Shown here piece by piece: positions 53,984-63,689 of a stretch of DNA of 64,000 bases; the first letter of the stretch is position 1; each line of letters opens with the position of its first letter. The stretch comes from Sulfurovum sp. Its GTDB lineage: Bacteria > Campylobacterota > Campylobacteria > Campylobacterales > Sulfurovaceae. The notes under the pieces were generated by a model, which saw only the letters and a list, made by a program, of their open reading frames with translations, searched no databases and was not told where the DNA came from. The stretch is from the NCBI GenBank assembly GCA_027068435.1, contig JAMOTA010000054.1, positions 1-64,000 of the forward strand. The letters run 5' to 3'. Both the position numbers and the translations under genes were made by a program.

Positions 53984-53989
53984 TATAAT
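53984..53989 (+). promoter_or_regulatory. -10 box of the GT4 gene
   Basis: TATAAT 21 bp before the ATG at 54011. It lies downstream of an in-frame ATG at 53960, which therefore is probably not used. Confidence 0.4.
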
Positions 53990-54010
53990 ATCCTCATAAA
54001 AGGAAACCTA

Positions 54011-55240
54011 ATGAAAAAAATCCTAATTATTGGTTATGTGTGGCCTGAGCCTAACTCTTCTGCTGCTGGTAGTCATATGATGTCTATCTTGAGACTCTAC
54101 AGAGAGCAAGGTTGGCAAGTGGAGTTTGCTACTCCTGCTCAGCCTACAGAGCATATGATAGACTTAGAAAAAGAGGGTATAACAAGTCAGAGTATCAGAC
54201 TCAATTGTGACAGCTTCGATACGTATATCATGCAGTATCAACCTGATATAGTGATGTTCGATAGGTTTATGATGGAAGAGCAGTTTGGTTGGAGGGTAGA
54301 TAAATACGCCCCTTTAAGCCTCAAGATACTAGATACTGAAGATTTACAGTGCTTACGTCACGCACGCCATCAAGCTCTTAAAGCCCAACGTGACCTTACA
54401 CAAGCAGACCTCTTTAGTGACTTAGCAAAACGTGAGATAGCTGCTATTTTACGTTGTGATATATCTTTGATTATTTCTAGTTATGAAATTGAACTTCTTG
54501 TAAATACTTTTAAAGTAGATGCCTCTTTACTTCACCATCTTCCTTTTATGGTAGAGTTAGAAAAAGCACCTAAAAAAACCCTCTGCTTTTCAGAGCGTAA
54601 ACACTTTATGACTATCGGTAATTTTCGTCATGCTCCTAACTGGGATGTTGTCTTGTACCTACAGAAGATTTGGCCTCTAATCAGAAAACAGATACCCGAT
54701 GCACAGTTACATATTTACGGCTCTTACCCACCACCTAAAGCAACAGCACTACATAACCCTAAAACTGGTTTTCTCATCAAAGGTTGGGCAGAAGATGCCT
54801 TTAAAGTTATGGAAGCATCTCGCATCTGTTTAGCACCCATACGTTTTGGTGCAGGTATTAAAGGTAAACTTCTTGATGCAATGGTTATGCAAACACCCAC
54901 AGTTACTAGCTCAGTAGGTAGTGAAGGAATGTACCAAAACGAACCATGGGGTGGCATAATAGAAGATGACATAGAGAAGTTTGTAGAAGCAGCCGTTAAA
55001 CTTTACAAAGATGAAGAAGCATGGGTAGAAGCACAAAAAAATGCAACAGCACTTCTTTATGCAAGGTATGACAGCAGAGTACTAGGTAGTGAATTACTTG
55101 ACAAAATCACTCTTACTCAAAAGAACTTAGCACAACACCGTTTAAAGAACTTTACAGGTGCTATGCTTAAACATCACACCATGATGAGTACCAAATACAT
55201 GTCACAATGGATAGCAGTAAAGAACTCTATCAATGCATAA
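54011..55240 (+). CDS. GT4-type glycosyltransferase
   Basis: The protein has 409 residues from the ATG at 54011, chosen for its AAAAGGAAACCTA ribosome site and the promoter at 53984. The GT-B fold is shown by the N-terminal ILIIGYVWPEPNSSAAGSH strand and loop, the FRHAPNWD segment, and the nucleotide-sugar site LAPIRFGAGIKGKLLDAM then TPTVTSSVGSEGM. It probably adds a sugar to a cell-surface glycan. No other glycan gene is adjacent, so the acceptor is unknown. Confidence 0.8.
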   Translation: MKKILIIGYVWPEPNSSAAGSHMMSILRLYREQGWQVEFATPAQPTEHMIDLEKEGITSQSIRLNCDSFDTYIMQYQPDIVMFDRFMMEEQFGWRVDKYAPLSLKILDTEDLQCLRHARHQALKAQRDLTQADLFSDLAKREIAAILRCDISLIISSYEIELLVNTFKVDASLLHHLPFMVELEKAPKKTLCFSERKHFMTIGNFRHAPNWDVVLYLQKIWPLIRKQIPDAQLHIYGSYPPPKATALHNPKTGFLIKGWAEDAFKVMEASRICLAPIRFGAGIKGKLLDAMVMQTPTVTSSVGSEGMYQNEPWGGIIEDDIEKFVEAAVKLYKDEEAWVEAQKNATALLYARYDSRVLGSELLDKITLTQKNLAQHRLKNFTGAMLKHHTMMSTKYMSQWIAVKNSINA

Positions 55241-55260
55241 TTTGAAGTTTATCTTAGTTA

Positions 55261-57309
55261 CTAAACTGAAATTTCTTTAATATCTGCTATGGCTTTAAAT
55301 GTTTTATAGATAGAACCTATCATGTTTAGTCTGTTTGCTTTTAGGGCTTCATCTTCACTATTTACCATAACGTCATCAAAATATGCATCTAGTTCACGTT
55401 TAAGCCCAAAGAGTGCTTCTAAGTGTGTTTTGTAGTCTACGTAGTCTTGGTTGATAACTTTTACATAGGCATTGTAAAGGTTTACTTCTGCATCTTCTTT
55501 GAAAAGCGTAATATCTATACTTAACTCACTATCTAAATTTACATCTTTAGAGATATTTGCTACACGTTTAAAAGTAGAAAACTGCTCTTTAAAGATGTCT
55601 GAAGAGACTATCTCATTGAGTGCAGATACTTTTTTTGCTATTTGGCTAATATCTCTTTCACCTGAAGCAAGAACTGCGGCAATAACTGATGGGTTTGCAT
55701 CTAAAGATTTATTAATACGTTCTAAGATAAAGTCTGAGAGTAGCTTAGTATCAAACTCTTTATAACTATCTTTTAGTAGTATGATAATATCATCAATATT
55801 AAAACTTAAATCGTAAGCTGTTACGATGCGTACGACTCCGTTTACTGCACGTCTAAGAGCAAAAGGATCTTTAGAACCTGTTGGTATTTTACCTACGGAG
55901 AAGAGTCCAAATAGCGTGTCAAGTTTGATACTCATAGCAACAATAGAAGAGAATATAGATGCAGGTAACTCAGCACCCTCACCTACTGGCATGTATTGCT
56001 CTTTTATGGCAGAGTAAACAACAGCATCTTCGCCTAGTGCTTTGGCATAGTAGTACCCCATAAGTCCTTGAAGTTCTGTAAACTCATATACCATCTCAGA
56101 CATAAGGTCAGCTTTAGCAAGTGATACAGAGTTATCCATCATTTTTTCTAACTCTACACTACTTTTACTTGTCTCTTTCTCTACATTTTTCATGTACAGA
56201 CCCAACAGACGCATAGCAATCTTCTTCTCTCTGTCTATTTTGTCTGCAAGTGTTCCTAGTCCATCTATAAACTGTACTTTTTCAAGTCCATCTGTAGAGA
56301 GTCCGTTTTTAAGATCATTTTTGTAAAAGAAAAGCCCATCTGCAAGACGTGGTTTAAGTACACGTTCATTCCCTTCAACTACTTTAGTGTAGTCGTCTGT
56401 ATAAGCATTACTTACAACTACAAACTTATTTGCTATTTTCCCATTTTCAAATACTGGAAAGTAACGTTGATGCTCTTTCATAGATGTAATAATCACTTCA
56501 GGTGGTAACTCTAAGAAGAGCTCATCAAAAGTACCCACAAGTGCTTTAGGGTTTTCTGTTATAGCTACTACCTCTGCGATAAGTGAACGGTCTCTCTCTA
56601 TGATGATATTGTGTTCTGCTTCTAGGGCATCGAACTCTGCTAAAATTTTACTCTCTCTGTCTGAGGGGTAGAGCATTACTGCACCCTCTTTTAAAAGTCC
56701 TTCATACGCCTCAATACTAGGTACTTCTACTGTATCGTAACTAACCATTCGGTGAAGGTAGGTTTTTGTACTTGAAGTAACTCCAAATAGCTCTACAGGT
56801 ACAGAAGTTTTGCCTAGTCTTACTTGAAGCCAACGAATAGGACGTATAAACTCATCGGTTCTACTTCCCCAACGCATCATCTTTCCAAAAGACATAGAGG
56901 CTATCCATTTTTCAAGCATCTCTTGAAGAAGTGAAGTAGTATCTGAACCCTTCTCCTCTTTTTTAAAGTAAAGCACCTCTTTACCATTCTTCTCTCCACG
57001 ACCAAGTGCGTCAAAACTTACACCACATTTACGTGCAAAACCTTCTGCTGCTTTAGTAGGCTCACCATCTTTAAGTGCTGCAACTAAAGGAGGTCCAAAA
57101 AACTCTACAGTTGCATCTTCTTGTTTTGTAGGTATTGCACTCTGTTTAAGTACCAATCTTCTTGGTGTATAGATAAATTCAAACTCTGATGTTAGGTTAT
57201 ACTCTTTCAGTAGTTTTTGCCAAGATTTTTCTATGTTAGATACGATTTTAAGTAGTGGTATAGCAGGAAGTTCCTCTACACCGATTTCAATAAGTAGTGG
57301 TTGTGTCAT
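55261..57309 (-). CDS. glyS: Glycyl-tRNA synthetase beta subunit
   Basis: It is the tRNA-binding subunit of the heterotetrameric alpha2beta2 glycyl-tRNA synthetase. It has 682 residues, normal. The start IEIGVEELPA, FFGPPLVAALKDG, MRWGSRTDEFIRPIRW, ELPPEVIITSMKEHQRYF and SKDPFALRRA are family landmarks. The alpha subunit gene (glyQ) is not in the window. It is the last gene of the leuD-leuB-purU-trmL run. Confidence 0.96.
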   Translation of the reverse strand: MTQPLLIEIGVEELPAIPLLKIVSNIEKSWQKLLKEYNLTSEFEFIYTPRRLVLKQSAIPTKQEDATVEFFGPPLVAALKDGEPTKAAEGFARKCGVSFDALGRGEKNGKEVLYFKKEEKGSDTTSLLQEMLEKWIASMSFGKMMRWGSRTDEFIRPIRWLQVRLGKTSVPVELFGVTSSTKTYLHRMVSYDTVEVPSIEAYEGLLKEGAVMLYPSDRESKILAEFDALEAEHNIIIERDRSLIAEVVAITENPKALVGTFDELFLELPPEVIITSMKEHQRYFPVFENGKIANKFVVVSNAYTDDYTKVVEGNERVLKPRLADGLFFYKNDLKNGLSTDGLEKVQFIDGLGTLADKIDREKKIAMRLLGLYMKNVEKETSKSSVELEKMMDNSVSLAKADLMSEMVYEFTELQGLMGYYYAKALGEDAVVYSAIKEQYMPVGEGAELPASIFSSIVAMSIKLDTLFGLFSVGKIPTGSKDPFALRRAVNGVVRIVTAYDLSFNIDDIIILLKDSYKEFDTKLLSDFILERINKSLDANPSVIAAVLASGERDISQIAKKVSALNEIVSSDIFKEQFSTFKRVANISKDVNLDSELSIDITLFKEDAEVNLYNAYVKVINQDYVDYKTHLEALFGLKRELDAYFDDVMVNSEDEALKANRLNMIGSIYKTFKAIADIKEISV

Positions 57310-57371
57310 TTAGATAGTCCTATACGAATAATAATAGCTTTTATTCTATCTAAATATTGGTAAATAGAGGG

Positions 57372-57563
57372 TTAGTCTTTCTTTATCTCTATCTCTTTTT
57401 TCTCTGATTTATCTGAAACATAATCATCTTCATACTCATCGACTAAGTCTTTACGTCTCTCTTGGTCGTCGAATTTAGATAAAAAGTTATTTCTAACAAT
57501 AGTAAAAGTCATAAACGAGAAGAGTATAACAACAAAAATATAAAGATAATCTCCAAATGACAT
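57372..57563 (-). CDS. Small single-TM protein between trmL and glyS
   Basis: The protein has 63 residues. One N-terminal membrane helix (about 5-25, DYLYIFVVILFSFMTF) is followed by a highly charged tail ending in alternating Lys/Glu. The start overlaps the trmL stop by 1 bp (TAATG), so it is translated with trmL. No family is recognised. The tight coupling supports a real gene. Confidence 0.6.
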   Translation of the reverse strand: MSFGDYLYIFVVILFSFMTFTIVRNNFLSKFDDQERRKDLVDEYEDDYVSDKSEKKEIEIKKD

Positions 57564-58057
57564 TAGGACTCCTTCAAAGTATTTGCTATGGTAATTTTTT
57601 TAAATCCCTCATAGTTTTGACGCAAAGCATCATAGATAACAACCCCTACACTAACACCAAGGTTAAGGCTTCTACCCTTACCAGCCATAGGGATAGTAAT
57701 ACACTGCTCAGGATTAGCTAAAAGAATTTTTTCATCTAAACCTTTAGTCTCAGAACCAAATAAGATGTAGTCATCTTTCTTAAAAGGTGCATTAAAATAG
57801 AGGTTATCTGTTTTTGTAGTTGCCATAAAACTGTTCTCATCTATTGGATGGGCTTCTAAAAACTCAGAAAAGCTCTCCCATATAACTAAATCCAAATCTT
57901 TCCAATAATCAAGACCTGCACGTTTGACAGCTTTGTCGTCTATGTCAAACCCTAGAGGTTTAACTAAGTGAAGAGTTGCACCAAGGTTGACACATAGACG
58001 ACCTATGGTACCTGTATTTGGTGGAATTTGTGGTTCTACTAGTACGATGTTAAACAT
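57563..58057 (-). CDS. trmL: tRNA (cytidine/uridine-2'-O-)-methyltransferase
   Basis: This is a SPOUT methyltransferase that modifies the wobble base of tRNA-Leu. It has 164 residues. Signature: VEPQIPPNTGTIGRLCVN, LHLVKPLGF, the knot region LFGSETKGL and CITIPMAGKGRSLNLGVSVG. It sits 12 bp after purU. Confidence 0.93.
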   Translation of the reverse strand: MFNIVLVEPQIPPNTGTIGRLCVNLGATLHLVKPLGFDIDDKAVKRAGLDYWKDLDLVIWESFSEFLEAHPIDENSFMATTKTDNLYFNAPFKKDDYILFGSETKGLDEKILLANPEQCITIPMAGKGRSLNLGVSVGVVIYDALRQNYEGFKKITIANTLKES

Positions 58058-58069
58058 AACGCTAATCCT

Positions 58070-58906
58070 TTAAAATATAACTGTTTTGTTACCATTGACA
58101 AAGACTCTATCGTTTAAAACTAACGACAATGCACGTGAAAGTACTATCTTCTCTCCATCACGTCCTGCTTTTTGCATATCTCTCCATGTAAGACGGTGGT
58201 TAACAGGGATAACATCTTGAGCAATAATAGGTCCTTCATCTAAGTCATCTGTAACATAGTGTGCCGTTGCCCCTATAATCTTAACCCCTCTCTCAAACGC
58301 TTGCTTGTAGGGGTTAGCCCCTATAAATGCAGGTAAGAAAGAGTGATGAATATTGATAATTTTTTTAGTGTATGATTTTACAAATGTAGGAGTTAAAATA
58401 CGCATATATTTAGCAAGAACAATGTAGTCAAATTCAAACTTATTAATATGCTTCATCACCTCTTTTTCATGTTCTTCTCTGCTCATGTTAGTTGCAGGAA
58501 TATAGAAAAAAGGAATGTTAAATTTACGAACTAAACTCTCTAATGTGTCATGGTTGGCTATGACACAAGCTATATCTGCTCCTAATGCACCATCTTCATG
58601 ACGGATAAGAATATCACCCAAGGCATGAGACTCTTTGGTTGCCATAATGATAATTTTCTTATCTTTAGGTTCTATAACTTTAATCTGTGCATCTTTAGGA
58701 ACAACAGACTCTAACTCATATTGTAACTCTTGTGCATTAAAAAGCCCCGTTACTACTGTACGCATGAAAAATCTTCCATGCTCTTTATCTACAAACTCAC
58801 GGTTATTGTCTATGTTTAAATCTCTGTCATAAAAAACTTTTGAAATTTTATAGACTAAACCTTTTGCATCTTCACAATCAATAAGTACTCTTGCTCTATT
58901 TTCCAT
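58070..58906 (-). CDS. purU: Formyltetrahydrofolate deformylase
   Basis: The enzyme hydrolyses 10-formyl-THF to formate and THF, balancing one-carbon pools and supplying formate. It has 278 residues. An N-terminal ACT domain (about 1-80) precedes the formyltransferase fold with INIHHSFLPAFIGANPY (catalytic His), IGATAHYVTDDLDEGPI (catalytic Asp) and DVIPVNH. It lies 14 bp after leuB. Confidence 0.94.
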   Translation of the reverse strand: MENRARVLIDCEDAKGLVYKISKVFYDRDLNIDNNREFVDKEHGRFFMRTVVTGLFNAQELQYELESVVPKDAQIKVIEPKDKKIIIMATKESHALGDILIRHEDGALGADIACVIANHDTLESLVRKFNIPFFYIPATNMSREEHEKEVMKHINKFEFDYIVLAKYMRILTPTFVKSYTKKIINIHHSFLPAFIGANPYKQAFERGVKIIGATAHYVTDDLDEGPIIAQDVIPVNHRLTWRDMQKAGRDGEKIVLSRALSLVLNDRVFVNGNKTVIF

Positions 58907-58920
58907 CGTAATACGGTATG

Positions 58921-59991
58921 CTATTTACTACTATAATCGGCGATAATATCACCCATTTCAGTACAAGTACAAATCTCTTTTGCATCATAGTCACCTAAGT
59001 CACCAGTACGGTAACCCTCTGAGAGTGCTTTTTTAATGGCATCGTCTATTTTGTCTGCTGCATCATTTTCACCCAATGCATAACGTAACATCATACTTGC
59101 ACTAGAGATAGTTGCTAATGGGTTAGCGATACCTTGACCTGCTATGTCTGGTGCTGAACCATGTATAGGTTCAAATAGCCCTACACCTTTACCTGTACTA
59201 GCACTTGGTAAGAGTCCAATAGAACCACTCAACATAGATGCTGCATCTGAAAGGATATCACCAAAAATATTACCAGTTAAGATAACATCAAACTGTTTAG
59301 GTTCACGGATAAGTTGCATAGCAGCGTTATCTACATACATGTGTGAAAGTTCAACTTCTGGGTAATCTACAGCTACCTCTTCTACTATTTCTCTCCAAAA
59401 TTGACTAACTTCAAGTACATTAGCTTTATCTACAGAACAGATACGTTTTTCGCGTTTCATAGCAATATCAAAAGCAACAATAGCGATACGTTTTACCTCT
59501 TCTCTTGTATATACCATCGTGTTAAATGCCATATCTTGGTGAAGCTCTCTTGGCTGACCAAAGTAGATACCACCTGTTAATTCACGTACAACCATAATAT
59601 CAACACCTTGAATCACCTCTGCTTTAAGACTTGAAGCATTTACCAATTCATCATACACCATTGCTGGTCTTAGGTTTGCAAATGTTCCCATCTCTTTACG
59701 TAAACCAAGAAGTCCAGACTCAGGACGTAAATGTCTCTCTAAAGTATCCCATTTTGGTCCACCAATAGCACCAAAAAGAATAGCATCACACTTCTTAACA
59801 CCTTTAATAGTCTCTTCTGGTAAAGGCACACCTGTTTCATCTATAGCAGCACCACCAAGTAGCATCTCTTCATATTTGAGATTAAATCCTTGTGATACAG
59901 AGACTGCATCAAGTACTTTTATCGCTTCATCAATAATTTCTGGACCGATACCATCACCTTTGATTACACCAATTTTATAACTTTTACTCAT
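58921..59991 (-). CDS. leuB: 3-Isopropylmalate dehydrogenase
   Basis: The enzyme performs the third step of leucine synthesis, oxidising and decarboxylating 3-isopropylmalate with NAD. It has 356 residues. Motifs: [54 protein letters not shown] and [17 protein letters not shown]. It directly follows leuD (1-bp gap). Confidence 0.97.
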   Translation of the reverse strand: MSKSYKIGVIKGDGIGPEIIDEAIKVLDAVSVSQGFNLKYEEMLLGGAAIDETGVPLPEETIKGVKKCDAILFGAIGGPKWDTLERHLRPESGLLGLRKEMGTFANLRPAMVYDELVNASSLKAEVIQGVDIMVVRELTGGIYFGQPRELHQDMAFNTMVYTREEVKRIAIVAFDIAMKREKRICSVDKANVLEVSQFWREIVEEVAVDYPEVELSHMYVDNAAMQLIREPKQFDVILTGNIFGDILSDAASMLSGSIGLLPSASTGKGVGLFEPIHGSAPDIAGQGIANPLATISSASMMLRYALGENDAADKIDDAIKKALSEGYRTGDLGDYDAKEICTCTEMGDIIADYSSK

Positions 59992-59992
59992 A

Positions 59993-60499
59993 TTAAGCCT
60001 TTTTTGTTCTTTCTTTTTCTGCTATCTCTTGTTTAGCAAACGCGATAAGTCCACCTGCATCTACTAACTCTTGCATAAACTCAGGTATAGGTGAGAACTT
60101 GTATGTTTTTGATTGGGAGATATTGATCACTTCACCTGCAACCATATCGACTCTTACTGTATCACCTTCGTTTATCTCTGCTGACTCTTCTAGCTCAAAG
60201 ATAGGAAGTCCCATATTAAATGCATTTCTGTAAAAAATACGTGCAAATGTAGGAGCAATAATAGCTGAAACACCTGCTGCTTTAAGTGCAATAGGTGCAT
60301 GTTCACGGCTTGAACCACAACCAAAGTTTTCACCTGCAACGATAATATCACCTGCATTCATTTTACTTACAAACTCAGGGTCTGCATCTTCCATTACATA
60401 TTTTGCCAACTCTGATGGCTCACTTGTATTAAGATATCTTGCTGCGATAATCAAATCTGTATCTATATTATCGCCAAATTTCCAAACTTTACCTTGCAA
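59993..60499 (-). CDS. leuD: 3-Isopropylmalate dehydratase small subunit
   Basis: It pairs with LeuC to isomerise 2- to 3-isopropylmalate. It has 168 residues, the short aconitase-swivel form. [16 protein letters not shown] and [17 protein letters not shown] are diagnostic. It begins on TTG, supported by AAGGAA upstream. LeuC is not in the window, so it is encoded elsewhere. Confidence 0.94.
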   Translation of the reverse strand: MQGKVWKFGDNIDTDLIIAARYLNTSEPSELAKYVMEDADPEFVSKMNAGDIIVAGENFGCGSSREHAPIALKAAGVSAIIAPTFARIFYRNAFNMGLPIFELEESAEINEGDTVRVDMVAGEVINISQSKTYKFSPIPEFMQELVDAGGLIAFAKQEIAEKERTKKA

Positions 60500-60544
60500 A
60501 ATTGTTCCTTTTAATAAGAGCCTAGACCCTAGTAAATTTTCGCG

Positions 60545-60550
60545 ATTATA
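60545..60550 (-). promoter_or_regulatory. -10 box of the leuD operon
   Basis: TATAAT on the minus strand, about 45 bp before the leuD TTG and divergent from the rpoD promoter. Confidence 0.4.
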
Positions 60551-60603
60551 GCTAAATAAATAAAAATCTCCTAATTTCTTATCAATATTTCATAAAATTT
60601 CGG

Positions 60604-60609
60604 TATAAT
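60604..60609 (+). promoter_or_regulatory. -10 box of rpoD
   Basis: TATAAT 28 bp before the rpoD ATG, followed by AAGGA at the ribosome site. No conventional -35; an AT-rich run lies upstream. Confidence 0.5.
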
Positions 60610-60637
60610 CCACCTTAATTATTACTGAAGGATACAC

Positions 60638-62473
60638 ATGGCAGTTAAAGACAATTCTAAAAACATTGAAGCACTATTTAAATCTAAGAAAAAAGGTGAT
60701 GTTGTTACATTTGAAAACATCGCTAAAGAGTTTAGTAAGTCTCCTACTGTTGCACAAGCTAAAAAGATTTTTAAGCTCTCTACAGATACTAAAACAGAGC
60801 TTATTTCTGCTTCTGAGTATGCAAAATATCTTACTGCTAAAGAGCTAAAAAGAAGAGATGAAGCAAGAAAAAAACTTGCAGAGAGTGATGATGATGAGTT
60901 TGACTTACACAAAGAGAAAGAGCTGCTAGAGTGGAGTCGTTCAGACTCTCCTGTCAGAATGTACTTACGTGAAATGGGTAAGATTCCTCTTTTAACTAAA
61001 GAAGAAGAGGTTGACCTCTCTATGCGTATTGAAGAGGGTGAAGATATTATTATCGATGCTATCTGTTCTGTTCCTTACCTTATAGGGTATATTTTAAACT
61101 ACAAAGAGCCTTTACTTAATCGTGAAAGACGTGTAAAAGAACTCTTTAAAAACTTTGAAGATGAAAAAGTTGACCCAGAGAAAGAAGAGAGTGAAAAAGA
61201 GACAGATAAAGCACCTAAAAATGACAAAAGAGTAAAACTTGTTGTAGAGAGCTTTAAACAACTAGAGAAAGCTAAAAAAGAGTGGATGAAATCACGCGAT
61301 GAGCTTGAAGAGTTTATGAAAGTAGAGAAAGATCCTATTAAAATAATTCATGAGCGTCTTAAAATTGCTTATAAAAAAGAGTTACTCAAAGCTGCTCTTC
61401 TTAACCTTGGTCCTACATCTAAACTTATTAATGAGCTTGTAAAAGCTATGGAGACAGCATTAAAAAGTGATGATAGTTTTGATAAAGAGCTTAAACGTTT
61501 AGAGTATAAACTGCCACTCTTTAACGATACTCTCCTAGCAAACCATAAAAAACTTCTTGATGATATTATTAACCTAGATAAAGAAGATATTATAGACATT
61601 GTACCAGAGACTACTATGGTAAGTACCTATGTTGAGATTAAAAAACTTTTTGAAACAAGAGAAGCGAGTAAAGGAAGTTTTGACTTAACAGAAGAGAAAC
61701 TTCAAGAGATTTTAGGTCAAATCCGTCAAGGTAAAGCCAAATCTGAAGTAGCAAAAACGCGTATGGCAAAGTCTAACCTTAGACTTGTTGTATCGATTGC
61801 TAAACGTTACACTAACCGTGGGTTACCATTCCTTGACCTTATTCAAGAGGGTAACATTGGTCTAATGAAAGCTGTAGATAAATTTGAGCATGAAAAAGGG
61901 TATAAATTTTCTACTTACGCTACATGGTGGATACGTCAAGCAATTAGCCGTGCTATTGCAGATCAGGCAAGAACGATTCGTATCCCTATCCACATGATAG
62001 AGACGATTAACCGTATCAATAAGATTATTAGAAAACACCTTCAAGAAGAGGGAAGAGAACCTGATCTTGATACCATTGCTGAAGAGGTGGGTCTCTCTGT
62101 TGACAAGGTTAAAAATGTCATCAAAATTACAAAAGAGCCTGTCTCTCTTGAGACACCAGTTGGTGATGAAGATGATGGTAGATTTGGTGACTTTATTGAA
62201 GACAAAGCAACACTAAGTCCAACTGATGTTGTACTAAAAGATGATTTAAATAACCAGATAGATGAAGTACTTGACCAACTTAACGAGAGAGAAAAAGCCG
62301 TTATACGTATGCGTTTTGGTCTACTTGAAGATGAGAGTGATAGAACACTAGAAGAGATAGGAAAAGAGCTCTCTGTAACACGTGAGAGAGTAAGACAGAT
62401 AGAGTCATCTGCTATCAAGAAACTAAAACACCCTAAAGTAGGACGTAAACTTAAAAACTATATAGAGGAGTAA
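60638..62473 (+). CDS. rpoD: Primary sigma factor RpoD (sigma-70)
   Basis: It directs RNA polymerase to housekeeping promoters. It has 611 residues. Region 1.2 ([17 protein letters not shown]), a Lys/Glu-rich non-conserved insert (about 185-340), region 2 ([47 protein letters not shown]), region 3 and region 4.2 ([20 protein letters not shown]) are intact. It is divergent from the leu operon. Confidence 0.98.
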   Translation: MAVKDNSKNIEALFKSKKKGDVVTFENIAKEFSKSPTVAQAKKIFKLSTDTKTELISASEYAKYLTAKELKRRDEARKKLAESDDDEFDLHKEKELLEWSRSDSPVRMYLREMGKIPLLTKEEEVDLSMRIEEGEDIIIDAICSVPYLIGYILNYKEPLLNRERRVKELFKNFEDEKVDPEKEESEKETDKAPKNDKRVKLVVESFKQLEKAKKEWMKSRDELEEFMKVEKDPIKIIHERLKIAYKKELLKAALLNLGPTSKLINELVKAMETALKSDDSFDKELKRLEYKLPLFNDTLLANHKKLLDDIINLDKEDIIDIVPETTMVSTYVEIKKLFETREASKGSFDLTEEKLQEILGQIRQGKAKSEVAKTRMAKSNLRLVVSIAKRYTNRGLPFLDLIQEGNIGLMKAVDKFEHEKGYKFSTYATWWIRQAISRAIADQARTIRIPIHMIETINRINKIIRKHLQEEGREPDLDTIAEEVGLSVDKVKNVIKITKEPVSLETPVGDEDDGRFGDFIEDKATLSPTDVVLKDDLNNQIDEVLDQLNEREKAVIRMRFGLLEDESDRTLEEIGKELSVTRERVRQIESSAIKKLKHPKVGRKLKNYIEE

Positions 62474-62487
62474 GCTTAAGCTTCTCC
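62467..62487. terminator. Hairpin between rpoD and dut
   Basis: GGAG and CTCC arms flank the palindrome AAGCTTAAGCTT, including the rpoD stop codon. A T-run is lacking, so termination strength is uncertain. Confidence 0.4.
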
Positions 62488-62520
62488 CTATGAAAAAACT
62501 TCAAGTGCAGATAAAGCCTA

Positions 62521-62970
62521 CTATTTACCTGTACTTCCAAAACCACCCATACGTTTTGCTTCTGTAGTGTAAGATGCAGGAAGCAATTCTCCCTCATGCC
62601 TTTTCAAAAGAAGTTGCCCTATTTTATCTTGCTTAGCAATACTAAAAGTTTGATTACCAATAGGGTTATGAACAATCATTTTTATCTCATTTCTATAATC
62701 CATGTCTATGATTCCAGGAAGAATAATAAGCCCTTTCATTCGTAAAGAAGAGCGTGGATGAAGTTCTAAAAAGTGTGCTAACATAAATGCTTCATTCTCT
62801 ACTTCGTTCATATTTTTAAACCATTTTTCATCTATAGCAATACCAAGTCCAACAGCCTTAGTCTGCCCCTCTTCAATGTTCATATCTTCATCTGCATATA
62901 CATCAAAACCTGCACTATGTGAGGTTGCTCTTAATGGTTGTTTAGCAGTAGTACTAAGTGTAATAAACAA
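62521..62970 (-). CDS. dut: dUTP diphosphatase
   Basis: The enzyme removes dUTP to keep uracil out of DNA and supplies dUMP. It has 149 residues, normal for the trimeric family. Motifs in order: SAGFDVYADED (I), HPRSSLRMKG (II), GIIDMDYRNEI (III), KQDKIGQLLL (IV) and RMGGFGSTGK (V), all intact. It begins on TTG with AGGAG 6 nt upstream. Confidence 0.96.
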   Translation of the reverse strand: MFITLSTTAKQPLRATSHSAGFDVYADEDMNIEEGQTKAVGLGIAIDEKWFKNMNEVENEAFMLAHFLELHPRSSLRMKGLIILPGIIDMDYRNEIKMIVHNPIGNQTFSIAKQDKIGQLLLKRHEGELLPASYTTEAKRMGGFGSTGK

Positions 62971-62979
62971 TATAGACTC

Positions 62980-63615
62980 CTAATCAGTTATTTTTGTTAA
63001 ATCTTGTTCTAGTACTTGACTACCATGAACACTTACTTGTATCGCTATACGTATATTTTTACTCTTGTCATATCCACACTCTGAAGCACATTTAACCGTA
63101 CCAATAAGATAATAACTTCCTGTTGGTACACCATAAAATGCAAACTCTCCATTACTGTTTGATGCTGTAAACTTTAAATAATTAAAGAGTCTAGCATCAG
63201 CTTTTTCCATTTTCTGTCCACCTATATAGCTCTCACGGTACCACTGTTTAGAGTAACTCGTTAAAGGGTTAAGATAGAGTCTTGTCCCTGAACCTAATAC
63301 TTTTTCACCATTTAAATCTCTAACATAGATAGTACCTTTAATAGTTGCTTTACCAGATGAAGATAAATGACTATACTCAGAGACGGGGAATGGAACACGT
63401 TTTTTTCTTACATTATTAGACTCTTCACTAATCATCGTCTCAGTCTCAGATAAGTTCTCATCAAGATCTGAAGTATCCACATCATTTACATTAGTCTGTT
63501 CAGCCCATGTATTGCTACCTGAGTCTTTAGGCTCAACCAAAAGTTCTCTCTCTACACATCCTGTAAAAAGCAATATCAAGATAGATGTTGTTATCAATAG
63601 TTGTTTTTTAATCAT
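62980..63615 (-). CDS. Lipoprotein with a carboxypeptidase-regulatory-like beta domain
   Basis: The protein has 211 residues. The lipoprotein signal (ILLFTGC, Cys20) is followed by a 60-residue acidic, low-complexity linker and a beta-sandwich (about 90-205) with the pattern TIKGTIYVRDLNGEKVLGSG and NSNGEFAFYGVPTGSYYL, as in CarboxypepD_reg/CNA-B-like domains. Likely an outer- or inner-membrane lipoprotein of structural role. It lies between mnmE and dut with short gaps. Confidence 0.6.
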   Translation of the reverse strand: MIKKQLLITTSILILLFTGCVERELLVEPKDSGSNTWAEQTNVNDVDTSDLDENLSETETMISEESNNVRKKRVPFPVSEYSHLSSSGKATIKGTIYVRDLNGEKVLGSGTRLYLNPLTSYSKQWYRESYIGGQKMEKADARLFNYLKFTASNSNGEFAFYGVPTGSYYLIGTVKCASECGYDKSKNIRIAIQVSVHGSQVLEQDLTKITD

Positions 63616-63689
63616 AAATTTTATAGCCTTTTTTAATAATTTAAATCATACTGTATTAACTTTAGAAAAGTAAATACGCTTCTAAACCT

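Noticed and set aside
62041..62418. Ser-rich minus-strand frame opposite the rpoD region 3-4
   Set aside because: Antisense to conserved sigma-factor sequence; Ser/Thr-rich composition comes from Glu/Arg codons on the other strand.
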